Assembly: GCA_900771425.1 (NCBI GenBank)
Contig: CAAGNV010000067.1
Coordinates: 1 to 9,726, forward strand
Direction: 5' to 3'
Source: Bacteroidaceae bacterium
GTDB lineage: Bacteria > Bacteroidota > Bacteroidia > Bacteroidales > Bacteroidaceae
DNA length: 9,726 bases
The translations under genes and the position numbers were made by a program. The notes under the pieces were generated by a model that did not search any database, had not been told where the DNA came from, and was given only the letters and a program-made list of their open reading frames with translations. Each line of letters starts with the position of its first letter. The stretch's first letter is position 1. This document shows positions 5,807-9,726 of this stretch, piece by piece.

Positions 5807-7029
5807 CAACAAAAGAAATAAGAATAGCAGACTACAACTACGACTTGCCCGACAGTCGCATAGCCAAATACCCTTTGACTGAGCGCGACCAAAGCAAGTT
5901 ACTCATATATCGCGGGAACGAGAACGGCGACAAGGGCACTGTGACAGAAGACCATTTCTACAACCTGCCCGACTACTTGCCGAAGGGCGCATTGATGGTG
6001 TTCAACAACACGAAGGTTATACAGGCACGACTCCGTTTCCAGAAGCAGACAGGTGCCACCATCGAAGTCTTTCTGCTTGAACCATACGCACCACGTGACT
6101 ACGAGCAGGTGTTCCAGATGCGTGGCCACTGCGAGTGGGTATGCATGATCGGCAACCTGAAGCGTTGGAAGGAAGGCGAGTTGTCGCTCAATGTCGAAGG
6201 GCAGCAGCCATTCGCACTACGTGCCAACCGACGCGGCGAGGAAGGTACAGGTTTTGTCGTAGAGTTCGACTGGGACGGCGGCCTCTCATTCGCCGAAGTC
6301 CTCGACCTGCTGGGTGAGTTGCCAATACCTCCGTATCTCAATCGTAAGACCGAAGCCAGCGACCTGAAGACCTACCAGACCGTCTATTCCAAGATAAAAG
6401 GTTCGGTAGCAGCACCGACTGCAGGCCTGCATTTTACTGACCGCGTGCTCCGTGCCCTCGACGAAGCCGGAGTCGAGCGCGAAGAACTGACCCTGCACGT
6501 CGGAGCCGGTACATTCAAACCCGTCAAGAGCGAGCAGATTGCCGAACACGAGATGCACTCAGAGTTCATCGCAGTGAAGCGCGAGACCATACAGCGACTG
6601 ATAGCGCACGGCGGACACGCCATTGCCGTCGGCACCACGTCAGTACGCACCCTCGAGAGCCTCTACTACATCGGCCTCAAACTCCAGGATAACCTCGATG
6701 CCAGCGAAGACGAACTACATGTCAACCAGTGGGAACCATACGACGACACCACCGAACTGCCGGTAATCGATGCCCTCGGCAACATCCTGGCTTACCTCGA
6801 CCGCCACAACCTGCCGGCACTCCACACCAGCACACAGATAATCATTGCGCCAGGCTATAAGTACCACATAGTCCGGATGATGGTTACAAACTTCCATCAG
6901 CCACAAAGCACCCTGCTGTTGCTCGTCTCGGCATTCGTCCGTGGCGACTGGCATACGATATACGACTATGCCCTTGCCCACGACTTCCGTTTCCTGTCGT
7001 ATGGCGACTCGTCGTTGCTCATGCCATAG
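5803..7029 (+). CDS. queA: S-adenosylmethionine:tRNA ribosyltransferase-isomerase
   Basis: QueA transfers and isomerises the ribose of S-adenosylmethionine onto 7-aminomethyl-7-deazaguanine in tRNA, making epoxyqueuosine at the wobble position. The 408 residues show ADYNYDLPDSRIA (9-21), FNNTKVIQARL (67-77), PTAGLHFT (205-212), HVGAGTFKPV (232-241), GTTSVRTLES (277-286), TNFHQPQSTLLLLVSAF (362-378) and FLSYGDSSLL (397-406), all in family order. It is longer than the E. coli enzyme of roughly 350 residues mainly because of about 45 extra residues at 290-340, between GTTSVRTLES and TSTQIIIAPG, a known trait of Bacteroidetes QueA (from memory). It overlaps birA by 4 nt. A repeat-rich gap follows, without a classical terminator. 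Confidence 0.96.
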   Translation: MTTKEIRIADYNYDLPDSRIAKYPLTERDQSKLLIYRGNENGDKGTVTEDHFYNLPDYLPKGALMVFNNTKVIQARLRFQKQTGATIEVFLLEPYAPRDYEQVFQMRGHCEWVCMIGNLKRWKEGELSLNVEGQQPFALRANRRGEEGTGFVVEFDWDGGLSFAEVLDLLGELPIPPYLNRKTEASDLKTYQTVYSKIKGSVAAPTAGLHFTDRVLRALDEAGVEREELTLHVGAGTFKPVKSEQIAEHEMHSEFIAVKRETIQRLIAHGGHAIAVGTTSVRTLESLYYIGLKLQDNLDASEDELHVNQWEPYDDTTELPVIDALGNILAYLDRHNLPALHTSTQIIIAPGYKYHIVRMMVTNFHQPQSTLLLLVSAFVRGDWHTIYDYALAHDFRFLSYGDSSLLMP

Positions 7030-7041
7030 GTGGTTGTTTAA

Positions 7042-7147
7042 GCCATTGGCCATTGGTTCCTACCCCCCCTCAAAACTCCAATCTCAAAAAAAGCCAATGG
7101 CTAATGGCCAACACTTAACGGTCCTCCAATCTAAAACTCCAATCTCA
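7042..7147. repeat. Intergenic composite repeat, left flank of the GH43 gene
   Basis: Two units occur here. GCCATTGGCCATTGG (7042-7056) is followed by AAAACTCCAATCTCA (7072-7086); CCAATGGCTAATGGC (7094-7108) is followed by a second exact AAAACTCCAATCTCA (7133-7147) and a partial CTCCAATCT (7124-7132). The two CCATTGG blocks are inverted and can form a 15-bp stem with one G-U pair over a 37-nt loop. A run of seven C (7063-7069) lies in the loop. The stem may act as a terminator for queA, though no U-run follows. Confidence 0.7.
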
Positions 7148-7172
7148 TAACGAATACTAAAACCAACTATCT

Positions 7173-8549
7173 ATGTTTACTAACAAACTCAAGACACTGC
7201 TCACAAGCAGCATCGCAGGCATTTCGCTGTTCGCCAATGCCCAGAACCCAATCATCAGCACAGTTTACACCCCCGACCCCGCGCCCTACGTCCACGGCGA
7301 CAAGCTCTACCTCTTCGTCGATCACGACGAGGACGATGCCACCAACTTCAAGATGAAGGACTGGCTCCTGTTCAGCACTGACGACATGGTCAACTGGACC
7401 TACCTCGGCACACAGGTATCGACCTACACCTTCGAGTGGGCACAGAAAGGCAACAAGGCATGGGCAGCACAGGCAGTCGAGAAGGACGGCAAGTGGTACT
7501 GGTACGTATGTTGCAACAAGGCCGACGGAGGCGACGCACTGGCAGTAGCCGTAGCCGACAAGCCGACCGGACCATGGCGCGATGCCATCGGCAAGCCACT
7601 CGCTACCGGATTCGGATTCATTGACCCGACCGTCTTCATCGACGACGACGGCACCCCATACCTCTTCTGGGGCAACAAGGGATTCTGGTACGGACAACTC
7701 AACCCCGACATGACCTCGTTCGTCGATGGCTACAAGCAAGTCCCAGGCTATACCGACCCAAAGAGTTTCGGCGAGTTACAGTCGAAGATGGACTGGAGCA
7801 TCGGCAAGAACCGTATGATGACACAGTACGAGGAAGGACCGTGGGTAAGCAAGCGCAACGGCATCTACTACGTAGTATATCCCGCAGGCGGCGTGCCTGA
7901 GTACATGGCATATTCGACAGCACCGACCATACACGGACCATGGACATTCCGCGGACGCATCATGGACGAAGCCCTCAACAGCTTCACCATACACGGCGGC
8001 AACGTCAACTTCCGTGGTCACGACTATATGTTCTACCACAACGGCAAGTTGCCAGGCGGAGGCGGTTTCCGACGTTCTACAGCCATCGAGGAGTTCAAGT
8101 TCAATGCCGACGGCAGCATTCCGTTCATACCATTCACCGAGGAAGGCGTTGCCCCACTCGGCACACTCAACCCATACCGCCGCGTCGAGGCAGAGACCAT
8201 GTCGCAGAGCAGAGGACTGAAGGTTGACCAACTGGCAGGCGAAGAACACTACGTGACCGAAATCAGCGACGGCGACTGGATCCGTGTACGTGAAGTCGAT
8301 TTCAGCAAGGGATGCAAGCGCGTCACTGCAGCCATCAGCAACTACAGGGGCGAAGGAACCGTAGAGTTCCGTCTCGACAGCCAGTCAGGACCACTCTTCG
8401 CCACAGTCAGCTTCAACGCTCCGTCAAAGACAAAGCAGTCGGTCAAGGCAGTCAAGGCCAATGCCCCTCAGGGCGTACACGACGTATATCTCGTATTCCG
8501 CGGAACAACCGACAACATGTTCGACCTCGACTGGTGGCAGGCGAAGTAG
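7173..8549 (+). CDS. Secreted glycoside hydrolase family 43 enzyme with CBM6
   Basis: A periplasmic or exported enzyme that likely removes arabinose (or xylose) from arabinoxylan-type plant hemicellulose. Residues 1-23 (basic start, hydrophobic core, ending ANA before QNP) form a signal peptide; no lipobox cysteine is present. The GH43 five-bladed propeller covers about 25-325, with the expected acids: Asp35 in PDPAP (base), Asp151 in FIDPTVF (pKa modulator) and Glu221 in YEEGPW (acid). A CBM6-type beta-sandwich covers about 335-457 (YRRVEAETMSQ to FDLDWWQ). This layout resembles arabinoxylan arabinofuranohydrolases (XynD-like), but substrate cannot be settled by reading. It starts 143 nt after queA with no visible promoter, so read-through or an unrecognised promoter is possible. 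Codons strongly favour C at the third position. It is flanked on both sides by related repeats. Confidence 0.93.
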   Translation: MFTNKLKTLLTSSIAGISLFANAQNPIISTVYTPDPAPYVHGDKLYLFVDHDEDDATNFKMKDWLLFSTDDMVNWTYLGTQVSTYTFEWAQKGNKAWAAQAVEKDGKWYWYVCCNKADGGDALAVAVADKPTGPWRDAIGKPLATGFGFIDPTVFIDDDGTPYLFWGNKGFWYGQLNPDMTSFVDGYKQVPGYTDPKSFGELQSKMDWSIGKNRMMTQYEEGPWVSKRNGIYYVVYPAGGVPEYMAYSTAPTIHGPWTFRGRIMDEALNSFTIHGGNVNFRGHDYMFYHNGKLPGGGGFRRSTAIEEFKFNADGSIPFIPFTEEGVAPLGTLNPYRRVEAETMSQSRGLKVDQLAGEEHYVTEISDGDWIRVREVDFSKGCKRVTAAISNYRGEGTVEFRLDSQSGPLFATVSFNAPSKTKQSVKAVKANAPQGVHDVYLVFRGTTDNMFDLDWWQAK

Positions 8550-8553
8550 TATG

Positions 8554-8625
8554 TGGCCATCAGCCATTGGCTCTCAACTCTAATCTCTAAGCTTTAAGCT
8601 CTAAGCTCTAAACTCTAAGCTTTAA
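8554..8625. repeat. Right-flank repeat with seven heptamers
   Basis: TGGCCATCAGCCATTGGCT (8554-8572) matches the reverse complement of 7092-7110 with one mismatch, so the two form an inverted pair around the GH43 gene. Next comes AACTCTAATCTC, matching the left AACTCCAATCTC with one change, and it continues into seven heptamers (8577-8625): ACTCTAA, TCTCTAA, GCTTTAA, GCTCTAA, GCTCTAA, ACTCTAA, GCTTTAA, consensus RCTCTAA. It begins 5 nt after the GH43 stop codon. Confidence 0.75.
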
Positions 8626-8665
8626 GCACTCATCCCATCGAATAATCCAGTATGTTCCTTAATAA

Positions 8666-8708
8666 TATTGGTCCAAGTTCTTCACAGAACTTGGACCAAT
8701 AAAGTTTT
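8666..8708 (+). terminator. Intrinsic terminator after the GH43 gene
   Basis: TATTGGTCCAAGTTCT (8666-8681) pairs perfectly with AGAACTTGGACCAATA (8686-8701), a 16-bp stem with loop TCAC, followed by AAGTTTT. The U-run is short and offset by 3 nt, but the stem is strong. It lies 117 nt beyond the GH43 stop. On the minus strand no U-run follows, so it serves the plus strand. Confidence 0.7.
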
Positions 8709-8758
8709 AACCAATGTTGTAACCAATCTAATCTAATGTTGTCACTTTATTCTGTGGC

Positions 8759-8920
8759 TTATTTGTCCTTGCTGGCATCAGGCAATCGATCTATGCTAAT
8801 GGTGTACTCTTTGCCTGGCTTATATTTTGACATAGACAGAACAACTGGTTCATAACCGTCGGCATTGATGACCGCCTTGCGTTTCGTGACGTCGAACTGA
8901 GGAACATGCACTTTCTTCCT
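8759..8920 (-). pseudogene. C-terminal gene remnant, 53 codons
   Basis: The minus strand reads 53 codons from just after an in-frame TAA (8921-8923) to TAA at 8759-8761, without a start codon at its beginning. The text is clearly protein-like and ends like a natural C-terminus: KAVINADGYEPVVLSMSKY followed by KPGKEYTISIDRLPD. Alternating beta-type residues suggest the last strands of an immunoglobulin- or fibronectin-like domain, as found at the ends of some secreted hydrolases. I cannot name the family. The 5' part of the gene is missing. The neighbours are other fragments, so this is decayed DNA rather than a small gene. Confidence 0.55.
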
Positions 8921-8961
8921 TTATGAGGTGTGGGAGCTTAAGATGTGGTGTTTCGTCATAG

Positions 8962-9033
8962 CCTCCGAAAGAATTTGTTGCCCAATACTCAGATAAACTC
9001 GATGATGAAACATTGCAGAAGCTGCTTAAGTAA
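8962..9033 (+). pseudogene. Possible C-terminal gene remnant, 23 codons
   Basis: Between an in-frame TAG (8959-8961) and TAA (9031-9033) the plus strand reads 23 codons that look like the end of a helical protein (KEFVAQYSDKLDD, then ETLQKLLK). It has no start codon. The minus strand over the same bases is also open but less protein-like. The fragment is short and chance is possible; its orientation is opposite to the two remnants beside it. Confidence 0.35.
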
Positions 9034-9073
9034 ATGCATTTTGAAGTTTTGGGGGAAAAGTGAATAGTAGCAA

Positions 9074-9726
9074 TTATCTTCTGTTTGGTTCTTTATTCAG
9101 CCTCCACGCAACATGCAGAAGAGCGTATGACGGAATGACATTGTAGAACGTCTCTGTCTTTCCCTGAGCGTCGATGTATCGGGTAACATTGCTGAGATTA
9201 CCCAGAAGGTCGAAACCATCGAGTTGAATGAGAAGGTTGCCATGCATAAGTCGTTTGGTCAGTCGGGCATTCCATACCAATTCGTTGGTATTCATTGACT
9301 CGTCGGAATATCCACGGCGTGAGTACATGGTTATGTCAGTAGCAAGTTGCATGTTCCATGGGAGTTCTATCTGTGCAGTCACTCCGTAGTTAAAGGTGAA
9401 CGCATCGATAGTATTGAACCCCATGCGAGGACTTGTTGAATGCTGATAATTAATGTTGCCCTTTGCCGAAAACTCCATCCGGTCATCAGGACGGAACGAC
9501 AGTTCAAGTCCGTCGGCAATATTATGCGTCTTGACAACAGAGCGAGTCGCAACCGTGTCATTATCTACGCCTGATAGGTCAACGGAGTTCGTGAAATTGT
9601 ACGAGACATTTATAGTACTACCGCTTTTCAGACCAGCGATGTTCGTTTCTTAGTCAATACCAGCGTTCATTCCGCAGGCAGAACAACAGGCAATGAGGAG
9701 CCTGAGTCCTTTTCCTTGGGTTGAAA
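9074..9726 (-). pseudogene. Outer-membrane beta-barrel protein (TonB-receptor-like), 3' part with in-frame stop
   Basis: The minus strand encodes the C-terminal barrel of a large Bacteroidetes outer-membrane protein (the OMP beta-barrel family that resembles TonB-dependent receptors). Repeated amphipathic strands are visible, such as GSTINVSYNFTNSV, MEFSAKGNINYQHS, AFTFNYGVTAQIELPW, MQLATDITMYSRRGYSD and LVWNARLTKRLMHGNLLIQL, then a last strand IPSYALLHVAWRLN ending at TAA (9074-9076). An in-frame TAA at 9650-9652 interrupts it, reading GID-stop-ETNIAG where a sense codon is expected. Upstream of that the frame stays open to the window edge, but its 24 codons look less barrel-like (LLIACCSACGMN). 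The internal ATG at 9478 would give 134 residues, too few for a barrel, so it is not a real start. A sequencing error at the stop is the alternative. Confidence 0.7.

Noticed and set aside
7167..7739. 190-codon open frame antisense to the GH43 gene
   Set aside because: Val/Gly/Glu-rich shadow of C-ending codons on the other strand; the forward frame has a signal peptide and complete catalytic motifs.
8577..8625. CRISPR array
   Set aside because: The units are 7 nt, contiguous and without spacers; no cas gene is near.
9379..9561. 60-codon minus-strand frame overlapping the barrel gene
   Set aside because: It is a shifted shadow; the neighbouring frame has continuous barrel strands across the same bases.

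Overview
The window looks like chromosomal DNA of a Bacteroidales bacterium, most like Prevotella or a relative. Three things support this. The promoters fit the Bacteroidetes form (TTTG, 18-19 nt, TAnnTTTG). The psd-pssA pair and the long queA are of the Bacteroidetes type. On the right there is a SusC-era outer-membrane barrel remnant and a secreted GH43-CBM6 hydrolase. The two tRNA genes have no encoded CCA.

Left part (1-2540), AT-rich and accessory in character, all on the minus strand: an XRE-type helix-turn-helix regulator of the kind often found beside restriction-modification genes (1850-2125, with promoter and possible operator), a gene-poor stretch with a possible remnant reading frame (1559-1849), an unlisted 45-residue very acidic small protein (1421-1558), and a 422-residue protein of unknown function (111-1379). 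A perfect hairpin and a near-consensus promoter at the left edge (17-74) show that another minus-strand gene begins just outside the window. This block abuts the 3' end of a tRNA pair, the usual place for island insertion, so it may be part of a defence or mobile island. I do not recognise the 422-residue protein.

Middle (2496-2768): minus-strand tRNA-Gln(TTG) and tRNA-Met(CAT) with their own promoter and a strong intrinsic terminator.

Core block (2884-7029), plus strand: psd and pssA (phosphatidylethanolamine synthesis: PssA makes phosphatidylserine and Psd decarboxylates it), tadA (tRNA wobble A-to-I), birA (biotin ligase without DNA-binding domain) and queA (queuosine synthesis), closely spaced and probably an operon. 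psd sits so near its promoter that its mRNA may be almost leaderless. The 3' end of tadA is followed by a diverged tandem copy of itself.

Right part (7030-9726): a secreted GH43 arabinofuranosidase/xylosidase-like enzyme with a C-terminal CBM6 (7173-8549). It is flanked on both sides by related intergenic repeats: a CCATTGG-rich module followed by an AACTCYAATCTC module, the right copy expanding into seven heptamers. A 16-bp terminator hairpin follows. Beyond it lies decayed DNA: a 53-codon gene tail on the minus strand, a 23-codon tail on the plus strand, and the C-terminal part of an outer-membrane beta-barrel protein with an in-frame stop, running off the right edge.
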